Numbered from the stretch's first letter, positions 1 to 12,458 are shown. The stretch: DNA of 64,000 nucleotides from Lineus longissimus (GCF_910592395.1 NC_088313.1:3724501-3788500), one strand, 5' to 3'. The notes: generated by a model not told the origin, from the letters alone. Numbers and translations are program-made.

Positions 1-1
1 T

Positions 2-1963
2 ACATCAGTCGTAGAGGATTATGCATCAGATTTTGGGAATGGTACGACATTATCACCAAATGACACATGGTCGCAAGTGAATGGCACTTTAACTTTTGAG
101 GATACATCACTTTTCGGTAATGACACACTAGATTTAGCTAATGACACATCAATTTTGGGAAATGACACGTTTTATGATTCAGGATTATCAGATGTGCTTG
201 ATAATGCAACAGATTTATACTCCAATGTTTCAAACTCTTTCACTGATCAATCGGATTACGAAGCGGGGAACTGGAATGTAAGTACTGAATCGCTAGTCTC
301 ATCATCGTGGGAACTTTTAGAAAATGTCACGGCGACCGCATCGACACTTCTAAGCAACATCACTGAAACTGATCTCATAAATGCAAGCCTGATAGAAGAT
401 GATCGCTCATTTGCAACATACGACTGGTTAGATCTGAACCAGTCGGACACAAACGTTGACCAGCCACACTATGTTTATTCTCTTCAGTACTACCTGGGAG
501 AGATGATCGTTGTAACGATACTTCTGGGGATTCTCACCCTATGGACAATCATCGGAAACCTCCTCGTCCTAATTTCACTATTCAAATTCAAAAACTTAAA
601 GACGATGTCAAATTACCTCATTGGTAATTTGGCCCTTTGTGATTTCCTGCTCTCAATCACGGTGATTCCGATGTCCTTGATCAACGATGTTCTCGGACAC
701 TGGCTATTCGGGGAGGTCCTATGTAACATTTGGTTGAGTATAGACGTTTTGTACTGCACCGCGTCTATATGGAGCTTATGTGTGATAGCGCTGGACAGGT
801 TCACTGCAACAACTTTTCCAGTTTGGTACCGGGATAAACGGTCGCTAAATCGTGCCATGATGTATGTCGCTATTGTCTGGATTTTCTCCATAATCGTGAC
901 TGTGCCACCGTTGTTTGGTTGGCAAGATCGAAGTCTGAACTATCAGTACAGCAATATAACCCTGACTTATCACTGTATACTGTTTCAGAATATCGAATAT
1001 GTGATATATAGTGCTTTAGGTTCGTTTATAATACCCCTATTCCTCATGCTGGTGCTATACCTTAAAATATTCATGGTTTTACGGAAACGTTCACAACAAT
1101 TAGCCAGGGCTCACCAACGAAATCAACAAAATCGACGGGCGCCGTCTAAAAAGGAAAAAGAGCGGAAAAAAAGGGTCCCACCGCAAGACATTGAGTTGAG
1201 TACGATATCTAAAGGTGAGGATTCAAAGTTTTTATTCACGTACAGCACAGACAGTTCACCTGATCCTGATATGAAGTCAGACGAGGACGACATTTTGACA
1301 TCTGCAGACTGTAGTCGGTTGAATTCGCCGGCCTATCTTACGGATAAGGACAGCACACAAGTGAGTTTGATACAACCGCAAAAGTTCCGCAATGGCTTAA
1401 CGAGCACGAACAGCGTTTTTAGCACAAACAGCGTTTTCAGTGCAACGGACAGTGATACGATGGTCATTTCAAATCCGTCGCGCTTCACCGAGACAGACAA
1501 AGAATCACAAAGTGATCAAGAGAAAGTAAAACTTGTGCAGGCGCAACATGATCCAAAAAATTCAGATTCTCTGACCATAAAGGAAAATGAGGAAACTGAT
1601 GATGGGAATAAGAAACACCATGGACTCAAAGCCCAAAATCCATTCAAACGGGACAGACTCAGATCAAGCTTCCGAAAATTTGACAAACGGGAACAACGTG
1701 CGACAAAACGTATGGGTATGATCATCTCCTGTTTCTTTGTGTGCTGGATGCCGTTCACCTTAATGTACTTGATACGCGCCCTGTGCACGTATTGCGCTGA
1801 GCTTAACCCAAATCTACAGGCATTTATCATCTGGCTAGGCTACGCAAACTCTGGTTTGAATCCTATCCTCTACACCATATTTAACGAGGATTTCCGCAAG
1901 GCATTTATCAAGCTAGTCTGCTGTTGTTGGCCATGGGCTATGAAATATGGTAAAAAGAGGTAA
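2..1963 (+). CDS. Aminergic-type class A GPCR, 5' partial
   Basis: Plasma-membrane seven-helix receptor. Residues are numbered from the GTG at 77, which is not a real start: the frame is open from base 2 to 76 and no ATG occurs before helix 1, so the true start lies left of the window. Seen: N161 (helix 1), D189 (2), C216 and D223 (3), D240-R241-F242 in place of DRY, W268 (4), C300 in loop 2, S312, S316 and P320 (5), C556-W557-M558-P559-F560 (6), W586, Y589 and N595-P596-x-x-Y599 (7), and a Cys triplet at 615-617 for possible palmitoylation. D223, the two helix-5 serines, W586 and Y589 are the amine-binding signature of the dopamine/alpha2-adrenergic/octopamine/serotonin group. The visible N-terminus carries 13 N-x-S/T sequons in about 160 residues. 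Loop 3 is about 200 residues, basic and Ser-rich, which in this family is usual for Gi/o-coupled receptors. No intron interrupts the visible part. The exact amine and orthology group are not resolved; an orphan aminergic receptor is possible. Confidence 0.93.
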   Translation, partial: TSVVEDYASDFGNGTTLSPNDTWSQVNGTLTFEDTSLFGNDTLDLANDTSILGNDTFYDSGLSDVLDNATDLYSNVSNSFTDQSDYEAGNWNVSTESLVSSSWELLENVTATASTLLSNITETDLINASLIEDDRSFATYDWLDLNQSDTNVDQPHYVYSLQYYLGEMIVVTILLGILTLWTIIGNLLVLISLFKFKNLKTMSNYLIGNLALCDFLLSITVIPMSLINDVLGHWLFGEVLCNIWLSIDVLYCTASIWSLCVIALDRFTATTFPVWYRDKRSLNRAMMYVAIVWIFSIIVTVPPLFGWQDRSLNYQYSNITLTYHCILFQNIEYVIYSALGSFIIPLFLMLVLYLKIFMVLRKRSQQLARAHQRNQQNRRAPSKKEKERKKRVPPQDIELSTISKGEDSKFLFTYSTDSSPDPDMKSDEDDILTSADCSRLNSPAYLTDKDSTQVSLIQPQKFRNGLTSTNSVFSTNSVFSATDSDTMVISNPSRFTETDKESQSDQEKVKLVQAQHDPKNSDSLTIKENEETDDGNKKHHGLKAQNPFKRDRLRSSFRKFDKREQRATKRMGMIISCFFVCWMPFTLMYLIRALCTYCAELNPNLQAFIIWLGYANSGLNPILYTIFNEDFRKAFIKLVCCCWPWAMKYGKKR

Positions 1964-2963
1964 TGGACAGAAAATTAATTTTCAACGCTTCCAAGATTTT
2001 CCAGATTCAAGTCCATGGCTTAGTGATACGCATGAGTCTGTGTAAGTGTGTAAGGTTTTTTGATAAGGCCTCTGCTGATTACTTAACTTCTAATAACTAC
2101 ACCGATAGGGAATAATACGTCAATGGGATTGTCAGAAGTGATATATTTTCAGTACAAAATCGAAGGTGGAGTGTAAAAATAGTCGCTCGATGGATGAGAA
2201 TGAATCTGTCATAAAATCGAGCAATGCAAAAGGATTACAATGTAAAAAGACAATATATTTATGTTAGTCAGTGGAAATCGAAACTATTGGTCAAGTGTGA
2301 TGTGGTGTAAATAACGTTTATAATCTATAATCATGATAATCATGGAATTATCAAATGCGTTTGTCTGATCATCTTTATAATGATTATCAAAGGTTTTGTT
2401 TGACGATAACAATCCATCAAAAGACTTGCATGTTGCTCTACCAACTTGTGAATTTGATAGTCTCATATTCTTCGTTTTGCATAATGGTACTAGCACAGAT
2501 TTGAGAGTTGTACTTTATAAAAGAACGAGGACAGCTATGACCATGAAGTTGCTCAGTTTCAATCTTGTTGATACCTTAAATATGGACATGGATGCACTAG
2601 AATTTTGTTTCCCTTCGTTTAAATGATACAATTGACAGTTACAACTCAATTAGTGCCAAAAGTGACAAGCAATTCAATTTGGAGGATCACTTGGACAGAA
2701 TATGGATTAGAAAGCAAAAGAGAGACAAATCGGTCAACATGAAATGTACATAACTGATGAATCAACAATAATGGATATAGATATGTTTATTTTCTATAAA
2801 ACAGTGCGCATGGATTACTTTTTTTCAGGTAACTTTTTATTTTGTACTAGTAGTGGAAAAATTCTAGAAAAAAATATCACAAGCGGATAGTATGACTGAC
2901 AGCTGGATTACTCAACAAGGATTTAACGAGGTCTTAATTGATTAATCTAATTAATCAACGATG

Positions 2964-2969
2964 AATAAA
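2964..2969 (+). terminator. Candidate poly(A) signal of the GPCR gene
   Basis: AATAAA about 1.0 kb after the receptor stop codon is the first canonical hexamer I see on this strand after 1963. The span 1964-2963 is AT-rich and has no other supported feature, so it would be 3' UTR if this signal is used. Inference only. Confidence 0.3.
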
Positions 2970-5900
2970 TTGTGTGATAATTAGATTCTGCTTGGAAATA
3001 TACTTCTTGATAAAAACTACAAACTGATGTGGAGTGTTTTTGCATATTGTTGAAGAGAGTTTAAGGTAAGGTCTTTTACACCAGGGGTGTATTTGGTAAT
3101 CTTCATCAGAGTGACCCAAGCCTATAGTTTACTTGACTTGGTGCAGGCACTTTGCAACCTTTATAGAAAAATTTGATATAGATTTAGGACTTTAGGAGTC
3201 CTTACGGCAAAAAAGTAATGGGGATTTTACACTCATTTCAAAATGTTTTGAGGGTCAAAATTATAGTAGATATGGCCTGATGACCTGCCTCAAGTCAATG
3301 CATTAATTCAAGCAGGCTTGCGACCCTATCCCTGTTTTTAAAATGGAAATGAAAGGAAAATGGGTCAGCAATGTTCTCAGCATGAAGTTTAGCATGGCGG
3401 AACAAAAAACGGCAAAATCAAACAATTTTCAAACAATTGAAAAGCATCCAAATGTATGAGTCAGCAGAGATTGCAAAACATCCACGTATACATGACATAA
3501 GGCAATTGCTTGATGACCAGTCATACTCATGCTTCTGACTAATGCCCTAAACTGAATTACGTTATACTTCCATGCTAAACAAATCATATCCAAGAACACT
3601 GGGTCAACCTGAAGATTATTGAACACGTCCGTTGTTATGATGTCAATCTGTACTTCACACAATACCTCCCACGGAACGACCAATCAAATTCCCCGACGCC
3701 GAATTTGCGTCGCCAAGCCAACGTATCGGTAGATTTGAGATACCGAGCCGACTCCCGGCCAACTAGTCATTGAGTGGAATACCCTTATAGACAATAAACC
3801 TTTAGGTGGAGAAGTCAGGAGTTACTGCCACTATAAGATAGAGAGTTCCAATATAGAAGGCTGTTTCAGGATGCAATATAGGAGTCGTTTTTAATCAAGT
3901 GGCTTAGTTCTTAAATCTAGCATTAAAGAGGCCCCTGGTTCAAACCCCAGACATCTCGAGTCTATGGGCCAGTCTCTTTGTCTACAAAGCCATGAACAAC
4001 AATTCATCTCACAATCTAAACAGTGCTATAAGTCTGTTGACACCCTCCCTTCAACATGTTCAAACCAAAATTTACAACATCAAAAAATTTTCATCTGCTA
4101 TTATAAAATCAAAATTATGGACGTCTCCAAACTTCTAAAAAAATCAGGGTATTACCTCTTCTGCCTTCCCAACATTATTCAGATTGTGATACACATTGCT
4201 GTTCATGGATGGTCCCTCAATTGGTTGAATCAATGTTCCCTAGTCTCCGTTAATGAGGACAGCATGAGTTAACTGCTTCTCTCTGTTTTCCCTTGATATG
4301 CCAGTGTAAGCTCCCATTACACAGGTGCCCCTTTCAGTTCATGGATGGACAGGAAATCATCAAGCTTGTGATGTTTAAGGACAAAACCATGGCGACCACT
4401 TCAGAGCTACATTTTCGAAATCTTAGCCAACATTTCTGATTCGGAAATACACCTAATGGATCACCTTACACTGTCCTTTGTATGTTTCATACATATCCCC
4501 ACCTCTTTATGTGTGGAACGTTCGAGGCTAGGGGACGAAACAACTCAGCTGCAAGAGGTTTGACCGTGTGAACAACCTCTTTTATAAAGGAGTCCCCACC
4601 CATCTCATGGCTCTTTTATTGGATGGAAGGACCTCTCAACAGCTTGAATCCCTTTTTGAAAAGAAGTCAGCACCCTATGGAGCTTATGATACTGTTTCTA
4701 TTCTGTTTGAAAAAGAAACCTACTTCCATCGTATGCAATCCCTGAGAATTTGTTGTCAGTTTTGACCCATTTCAACATAGACTCAAAGGATGCAAAGAAG
4801 GCTATGTCAAATTTCAATTCCCTTTTCACTTTCTCATTATTTGTACATCAAAGAAGTCGATAGATTAGCAGGTTAATCCCGCCAGCTTTGAACCCTCTTC
4901 GACAAATCAAGGAGCTCAGACACTAATTTCAAAATTCCAAAATGAACGCTCGATTGATCAGAGGGTCAACTCGACTAAGCCGAGCAGACTTATCAATCAT
5001 ATTAATAAAGCAAACAACCCAGCAGCCTTTTCAGCTGATATTCGCTAAACTGAATGCCGCCAGTCTAAAACCAAAAGCAATCATCTTGACTCGACTCCGT
5101 ATGAGTAAAAACGAACAAATTCATATCGATCGAATTTGACAGAGCAGCAGGTAGATTCGGATTTGGTCAAAGGCAGGATGTAAAATCAATTTGTCAACTG
5201 CCAGTTTAGAGGCTGCCCAGGAGCTGAAGCAAACTTTTACAGGGTTATTGTTAACTCTTCTGTATATGCAGGTGCCAAGCCGAATGGGTGATTTAACATG
5301 CTTCAGTATTTTATGCCAAGTGGAATTCTACCAAATCAACAAAGACTGAAGTTTGATTTTGCAGTCTTCTATCTACTCTTTTGCATATGTTTCCAAAATG
5401 GGCCAAGCTGAGAGGATGATTTCAGGCAAATGATAATTCTATTAGATTAATAAGTGGATATTGGTGAAGAAGTTTCAAAACATCTTTGTTGCCAGAGCTT
5501 GTACAACGGGGTAAACATGAAGAAGATATGCTTGCAGCATTTGATACATGTAGCTGAATATTCAAAACTGGTCTTAGAATGGTGAAATTAGAGTTTATTC
5601 AATCTTGCTGATACATTTATGAGTAGAATACATCCTCATACAAAAGAGATGTATTTACCACTATCTATGAAATATGATCACGGTGACTCGAAATTCTCCA
5701 ATCTGAATAGAAGGCATCCCTACAATTGTATCAAAGCCACACACCAATTAAATAACAACTGTATCCTTTTCATCCAATTCACAATGGAAAGCATCAATCC
5801 TCAGGCTAAAACCAATCTTCTGAAATATCGAGATGATTGGAAGAACACACGGACATGTATGGTCACTGTACAAATTTGCATTGATCTCGGAAATCGACAA

Positions 5901-6070
5901 GGCAGGTGGATTTCACTGATCAAATTTGACGACATGGTCAAAGCGAAATCTGCTTTGCCAAAGGAAGCGCCATTTAAATTACATGTCTTGTCAATTTAGA
6001 TTTCACATTGTCATTTCAAGTAACTCGCAAATCAATCACTGAGACATCAGGTAGGAGGCTTTACAGGGAT
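2970..6070. other. Non-coding stretch, few features
   Basis: AT-rich sequence with no reading frame I can assign. Open frames at 3964-4272, 4568-4765 and 5619-5999 have no recognisable domain and ordinary random-looking composition. The one structured item is the tRNA-like stretch at 3893-3962. Confidence 0.5.
3893..3962 (+). repeat. tRNA-like SINE head or tRNA relic
   Basis: An A-box-like TGGCTTAGTTC is followed about 40 bases later by a good B-box, GGTTCAAACCCC. The arms do not fold into a full cloverleaf, so this is more likely a decayed tRNA-derived SINE head than a tRNA gene. Confidence 0.4.
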
Positions 6071-6077
6071 TCACTGG

Positions 6078-6625
6078 TTCCATTTGATGGCCAAGTATGC
6101 CACGTGGTGAATTGAAGCCATTGAAACACTTGGGAGTTTCCATTTGATAGGTGGTGCATTCACACTGTTGGAGGGTTGACACTTGGGTGTTTCCATTTGA
6201 TGGCCAAGCATGCCAAGTGGTGGATTGAAACCATTGAAACACTAAGGTGTTTCCATTTCATGGCCAAGTGGTACATTGAAACTATTGAAATGCTAGGGTG
6301 TTTCCATTTGATGACAAAGTGGTGTATTGAAACCATTGAAACACTAATGTGTTTCCATTTAATGGCCAAGCATGCCAAGTGGTGGATTGAAACCATTGAA
6401 ACACTAAGGTGTTTCCATTTCCTGGCCAAGTGGTACATTGAAACTATTGAAATGCTAGGGTGTTTCCATTTGATGACCAAGTGGTGTATTGAAACCATTG
6501 AAACACTAACATGTTTCCATTTAATGGCCAAGTGGTGGATTCAAACTGTTAGAGGGTGTCACACTAGGGTGTTTCCACTTGATGGCCAAGTGGTGTATTC
6601 ACACTTTTAGAAGGGTAACACAAGG
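6078..6625. repeat. 51/60-bp minisatellite with 162-bp higher-order period
   Basis: Units begin TGTTTCCATTT at 6188, 6248, 6299, 6350, 6410, 6461, 6512 and 6570, so spacings are 60, 51, 51, 60, 51, 51 and 58. The 60-bp unit differs from the 51-bp one by a 9-bp insertion. The block 6188-6349 (60+51+51) recurs at 6350-6511 with about five differences in 162 positions. Decayed units continue to both sides. Because 51 and 60 are multiples of three, both strands stay open (144 codons on +, 123 on -), giving a 17/20-residue peptide repeat. I treat this as non-coding, since no splice or promoter context supports it. Confidence 0.9.
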
Positions 6626-6979
6626 GTATCAGTAGTGTGCTTACCTGATTGTGAATTGGTGAACCAAAGCTTGGAGTTTAGGTCTGATGAATTTGTGACA
6701 ACAGACGAAATCCCGGCTTTAAAATTAAAAAGCCATCTCACCCTCTGAAGTAACAACGACCAAGGCAAGCAACTGGTAACGTACACCATCATCAACTGAC
6801 CAAAGTAATGGCTATGTATGCATGAAAAGTCAATCACATGCAGACAGTATTTATTCACCAGATGACTAATTACTACCATAGCCAAGATATCATAGTCAGC
6901 GACCATTCACACCACAGAAAGCTAAACGAGAGGACATACGCTCACACACTTGATTACGTGAGCACCGAGTGATATAAAG
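6626..6979. other. No feature seen
   Basis: Unique-looking AT-rich sequence between two repeat regions. The minus-strand open frame at 6607-6906 is not recognisable. Confidence 0.4.
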
Positions 6980-8480
6980 CAACGGGAATATTAACGGTTA
7001 TCGATCCAGTCAACATCCCATTGACTATGTCAACGTGACTTTCCGCCCGATGAAAATTAACGCATGCTCCTTCATTCTGCGCTATTTTAAAGAATCAGTG
7101 ACCGAAAGTAAGCCTTAATTGCCATGACATTCGTTCAGCATATTACCAGACGATTACTAATTTTTCCATTGACTGTAGACACAGGCACCCTAACATTTGC
7201 ACGATATTTTCTCATTTGACGTTTTACACAATGTGTACTTATTACATGCTCCCGCATTAGGTGCTAATATCTCGAATCAGTGACCGGAAGACATCATTAG
7301 CTTGTTTCTCTCGATAACAGCATAGCAGCAGCTAGGACAGCATAGCAGTGGCTATGAACAGATGATTAGCCGCTAATTCATTGACGATGAACATTGCACG
7401 TTGCAACAAACTTTGCATTAGTGGGTCTTAGAAAACTTTAACATATTTCAAGCCATCTTTCAAAATGGCAAAAATAGATACATCTCATTCTGTGATGAAA
7501 CTCAAAATGAAAATCCAAAGGCAGAGTGTATTCTTTATCGAGCTTCTGATAAGATTGCTGCGGGATGAGTAATCAGCAGATTAGTGGCTGATTCAGTGGA
7601 ACATAGCATTAAGCGTTCTGCAGAAACTTAAAATGCTTCCCCTCCTACACACAAAGACTAATGAATTAATCGGCAAATTATTTTCTGCCAGACTGGTGAT
7701 AATAAGTAAATTGCAAATGGCCTCTACCTTGCCTTCCACTGTTGTGAACTGTGTAATGGATTAAGCCAGCAATTAGCGGGTGATTAACTAATTATTCATT
7801 TCCAAAAAAAAACGATGATGATTTACCCAATAATTCGCTTCCCTTTTGCCGACTCCAACTGTCAAAGACTGACCATTTCTTCAACATTCTGTCACAGTTG
7901 TTCTTGCATCAATTTATGTTTATATGACTACCCACGGTGTTCATTGAATTTAGTTATAAATTAGACATTCTTGTCAGTCATTCCATCACAGCAGTGACCC
8001 CAAATGTTGCAATGCTTGATGATATTTTACAATCAGTCACAAAGCCCAAAGACATAAGCATATAAAGCCACTGAGTAAAAAATGGGTGATATGAATAAAG
8101 ACTATAAATGCTTTTATCCAAAACTACATGTACATTTACACTAGGTCTTTCTGTACAAAATTGAAGTAAAAGCATTTGCTAGACTTTATTCATATCAGCC
8201 AATATTTTGTTCAGACCTCTATTTCTTGTCATGTCATTTTCTCCTCACCGGCTGTAAAAGGCTAATAAATTTTCTAGGATTCTGTCACAGCTGCTGCTGC
8301 ATAAAACTATCATCCATCCCACATGAATAAGGTTATAACTCGTATTCTCTTGGCAATTAAATACATCTTGATAGGACCCTTTTACCCAATAAAAGATTCA
8401 TGCTACAATGTTGCCTTACAATTAAGAAGAGGCTAATTATCCTAGAAGGCCATCCCACAGTGACCAGTGTTTGAACTAAA
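6980..8480. repeat. Very degenerate ~200-bp periodic repeat
   Basis: Recurring phrases of the form 'gattag-x-ggctgattcattgac' occur near 7152, 7364 and 7578, about 212 apart. 'Aatcagtgaccg' occurs near 7092 and 7273, and 'attctgtcacag' with a following CTGC/TTGC-rich phrase near 7887 and 8279. The copies are too diverged to define boundaries by eye. This is probably an old tandem satellite or amplified element. Confidence 0.4.
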
Positions 8481-11400
8481 AGCAAAACATCTATACTTCT
8501 GTGTCAACAAGTTCTTAAAATATTGTAATGTGTGATAATCTTCGGAATTCTCCGATCCCTGATCAATATTCGTACAGACGCAGGAGAAATGAGGTAATAA
8601 TGTTAGGGTACACATAACAAGACAAAGAAGACAGATGCTGTGAACTGATTCATGCGTCTCGTAATATTACGCTCATTTCTACCTTTAGCTATAAATGGAA
8701 ACGAATCAGTTTTTCCTGAACCAAACTATTGCATTTTTCGTGTCACGCCAAACGACGGTGACCATAGCTGGCGGCTCCATGGCCCCACTGTCAATTTCAA
8801 GATAGTGTGGCCAAGTCAACTCTAATCCACTGAACGATTTTATGTCTCCCAAATAATTGATGCCAGAGAGTTTAATCGAGTGCGGTTGATGTGGTCACAA
8901 TGATAATGCCTTGAAAATGGTTCTGACTGAACAGATGCTGGAAGGGACGCCAGTGTTTATTCATCGGAATAAGGTATTATCAGGTATAAATAAAGTCTTC
9001 ACTTATCATGCTTATCATTGGTATTATTTAGTCATACATCATAACCAATGACATTTACTGAAGAGATAATTTTCTCCATGATAATCCCCATTGAACCATT
9101 TTAACAGGCCTTCGCCATTCGTTGAAAATATGTCGATTGTTATTTGAAATTTGTAATTGCGTTTTCATACCGAATATAAATTTCAGCATTGCTGTTGTGT
9201 AATACAGACCCTATCAATATCAAGTTTCAGCAAATTCGCATTTGTATAACTGCATTTCTATTTTTCTGGACAACAAGAAATTGTCCCTTTAATGGGCAGT
9301 GTACTCACACTCAACCTCTGGTGTCACCCAGGACACCTGAACAACATGAGGGGACAGTCACTGTTCTTCATGAGACCAAAATTATTCTAATATATTTTTC
9401 AATGCCCAAGATAGAGGGGGTCAGATTGCAATATCAATATCACTGTCATTCCATTCCACACAATGAGACTCACAAACACGTACATTGCGCTCATGTCTGA
9501 ATTGATGTTGGCCACGAGGATTTGGTTAAGAATTTTCCCACCAACTAAAGTGCTGAACAACGACATCAGAAAGCTCATTGATCAACGTGATCAGCCGCAA
9601 GTGACGCACACATGTATTGCAACTTTTAGGTATAAAACAAACCAGGATGAGCAGTAGCCTACTTGCGTAGGGCAAAAGAAGCTACAACCTCCTTTATCAG
9701 TCGACCTGATCCAGGAATCGCTGTTGTTCTCATTCCTTTTCTCATGTACCAGGAAAAGTAACATCACTGATCGGTCCATTACAGCAACTGATAAAAGAGC
9801 ACCTCCGTTTAACTGACGCAGGTAATACTGATCCAAGTACTTTGGTCTAATGACCCATTATCTACTAGCGTGAGAACAAGATGCAGATATAATCACCCTA
9901 TTCTCATGACTATTGTGACATTACGTAAAAATGGTAATATGTTTGGACCACGATATTCGAGATCCGTAAAGTCTGCGTGAGGCCAACTCATATGTTTGTT
10001 ACACATATGCATATGACATGTATGTCAGTGAATGTTCCATATTCAATTAGGCAAGGAAATTACAATTGACATTTCTAAACACTGCTAAAAGAGTTTCATG
10101 CTGAACGCGATCGCATGTGACAAGGACCCCAAAACCAGTTTCAAAATTTGAATTTCTGGCATAAAATATAGTGAGGTTTGTTCCGGTGAACTGCCCGATC
10201 AAAAGCGCAGCATGCTGCACGATTGGCGCACCCAGCTGTAATGAACCAATCAGAAGCCTATTCTGGTTCCGGTCCTTTATATCCTCCATGCGACTCTGAA
10301 AGACTGAATTCAACCTTGCAATGCCATACATGCATATGAGGTCAGTTAGATGCTTTGGCAAGGCTCTCCTTCCAAAACGCCATTTATATAATCTTCTTTG
10401 CAGGCAGAAGTCTATCCAGCTATCATTATCAATTCGAGGTGCCATCATCTTGATAATTCGGTCCCTACTTATACTCGTTGCCTGAGATCAGATACTTTTC
10501 TCTGTGAACATATGATGGCAATTATAGCCCCAGGCAAAACCGGATGCCAACTCCTGGCTGGGAATGGCATTGTATTTCATTATTCTTCCTGTTTAAACGA
10601 CCAATAACCAGTAAGTTAAGGACAATGGTACCAGCAATGAGAAAAAGATCACCTTTCTCCAAGGCACACCTCTCAGACCCGACAAAGTTTCCCCTAATCC
10701 CTGTCTGATATTGCCATTATTTCAGGGTATAAAGTCACAAACAGGAAGACCAACCAAGACCTCCAGGGAAATGATGTTTATTTTGACTAAGCTTGGAACA
10801 CGACACTATCTATGACCTCTAGCTACCATCAACGCTAGAATCAGACAATGGTTCTTCTACACAATATGCTAGAAGGTATCATAGCTCGTCATTTTGCTCC
10901 TAGGTATGACGTCTATTGTTGAAGTAATACCACTCAGCATATGAAGATGTTCTATGTTTTATTTTGAGGCAAAATCAAAAACAGTGAATGCCTGCCTTAC
11001 AGTATTCAACATTGCTTTCTTTAGAAGGGATGTTATCAGAATTGGCAGCTTCTATGTAAATTCGCCAAGCTGAAAAAAATTGAAGTGTCTTCACTCCTAT
11101 AAGAAAGAAGTGTCCTCTCAGTAGATGTGCCATCAAGGCATAATGTTAAACAAATAAAGATGTTCATACCAAACTCTCCAGGAAAGAATTTCAGTTCTGC
11201 CTCCGGCATGAGACATTTCACACAGTAACCAGGGCCCAGTTTTTCAAAAGCTCAAACGTCACCTTATCCCCGACAGCTATATCAGTTATTTCCATTAAAA
11301 TTTCCACCTTAAGACTTAACGACCCCATTAAAGCTAACATGGTTTCGAACACTACCATATTCACAGTGGCTAAAGGTATCGGTTTGCCTAAGAAAAATAT

Positions 11401-12105
11401 GTTTACCTGGAGAGCAAATAACGACACAAAATAACAATACAAAAGATCAGTTCATTTTGAGGGACGTAAGGCCCGCATTTATGATTTTTATCCGATTGTA
11501 CCCCTCCAACACAATGGGAGAGCCTTGTTTCTATTGTTTTACAAAGGTAAACCAATACCTTTACCAACCGGATATTCCCCTCACATTCCCAACCCAGAGA
11601 TAAATGGCCACAGAGCACTAAATCGATAAGAGAGGAAGAGCTCTCGCTCTTGGAGGTAATGAATCAATGGACCCCACACCATCCGGTTGCCCAGGGCCAG
11701 GGGAGGGGCGGTGCAGATAACATTTGTCCAACTGCAAATTGTCCCTGCACAGTTTGCCACTGTACCAACAATGGGGACTAAAGGACCACATGAAGCCACA
11801 TCCACCAGTCATTTTCCAATAATGATGAGGTCTTTTTTAATAAAGTTGGTATAATTCATTACTATACGGAAATAATTACAGATTCCTGACCAAGAGATGT
11901 AAATATGGTACACGAATCTATTGATAACTACTCCCACTTTCAGCATGACGCTCTACCTGTTCAACAGATGTTGTTGTTATCAATAACAATACGATTAGAA
12001 GCAGATGACAATAAAATGGCCAGTGTGCTTACAGTTGTTGATATCAGGGAACATGACCAATCAGCCAGATCTAATTTATTGCGGAAAGTACAAGGCGCAG
12101 TGTCA
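8481..12105. other. Non-coding stretch, nothing firm
   Basis: AT-rich. A 133-codon minus-strand frame at 10047-10448 and a plus frame at 10398-10607, preceded by an acceptor-like TTCTTTGCAG, were inspected and have no family resemblance. A CCAATCAG at about 10233 is isolated. Confidence 0.4.
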
Positions 12106-12253
12106 CTATAGATCCATGCACTTGATTGGGAACAACGTTTACATGACGTAGTGTTGGCCGTCGTCACGTCACCATGCATTTTACATTAGTGTAACGTGAC
12201 GAGACGCGACGTCTTTGTAAACCTTCGTCCCAATCAAATGCATGGATCTATAG
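12106..12253. mobile_element. Hairpin MITE, possibly Tc1/mariner type
   Basis: A 148-bp near-palindrome. The left end CTATAGATCCATGCA matches the reverse complement of the right end, and the arms continue as imperfect complements for about 65 nt around a short centre near 12180. The palindromic TA-containing ends fit a TA target-site duplication as in Tc1/mariner MITEs. There is no coding capacity. Confidence 0.75.
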
Positions 12254-12274
12254 AGATGGCACATTTCTGTCGCC

Positions 12275-12458
12275 AGGTCCTTTCTGCATCATGGCTTAAA
12301 AAGATCCGACTCAGTTGCAACATGGAACATTTGACATCAGCACATTCCAGCAGGACACCCACTGACAAGTCAGTTCTCTTTTGAGGCAAGGTGCTTTCTG
12401 CAGCATGGCTCAAATAGTTCTGCCTCAATTGCAACACAGAATGTCTTAGAATCAACAG
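12275..12458 (+). repeat. Direct tandem duplication, 114-bp offset
   Basis: The phrase beginning AGGTCCTTTCTGCATCATGG at 12275 recurs at 12389 as AGGTGCTTTCTGCAGCATGG. Similarity continues through the CAGTTGCAACA / CAATTGCAACA phrase. It is an old two-copy duplication immediately beside the hairpin MITE. Confidence 0.65.

Noticed and set aside
77-79. GTG as the start codon of the GPCR
   Set aside because: The frame is open for 25 more codons to the window edge with the same sequon-rich composition; a eukaryotic receptor would not start at this GTG.
6176-6610. 144-codon repetitive protein on + and 123-codon one on -
   Set aside because: Both follow from repeat units whose lengths are multiples of three; no promoter, splice or family evidence.
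10047-10448. 133-codon minus-strand frame with a TATATAA near its start
   Set aside because: The TATA-like element overlaps the frame itself, and no family resemblance was found.
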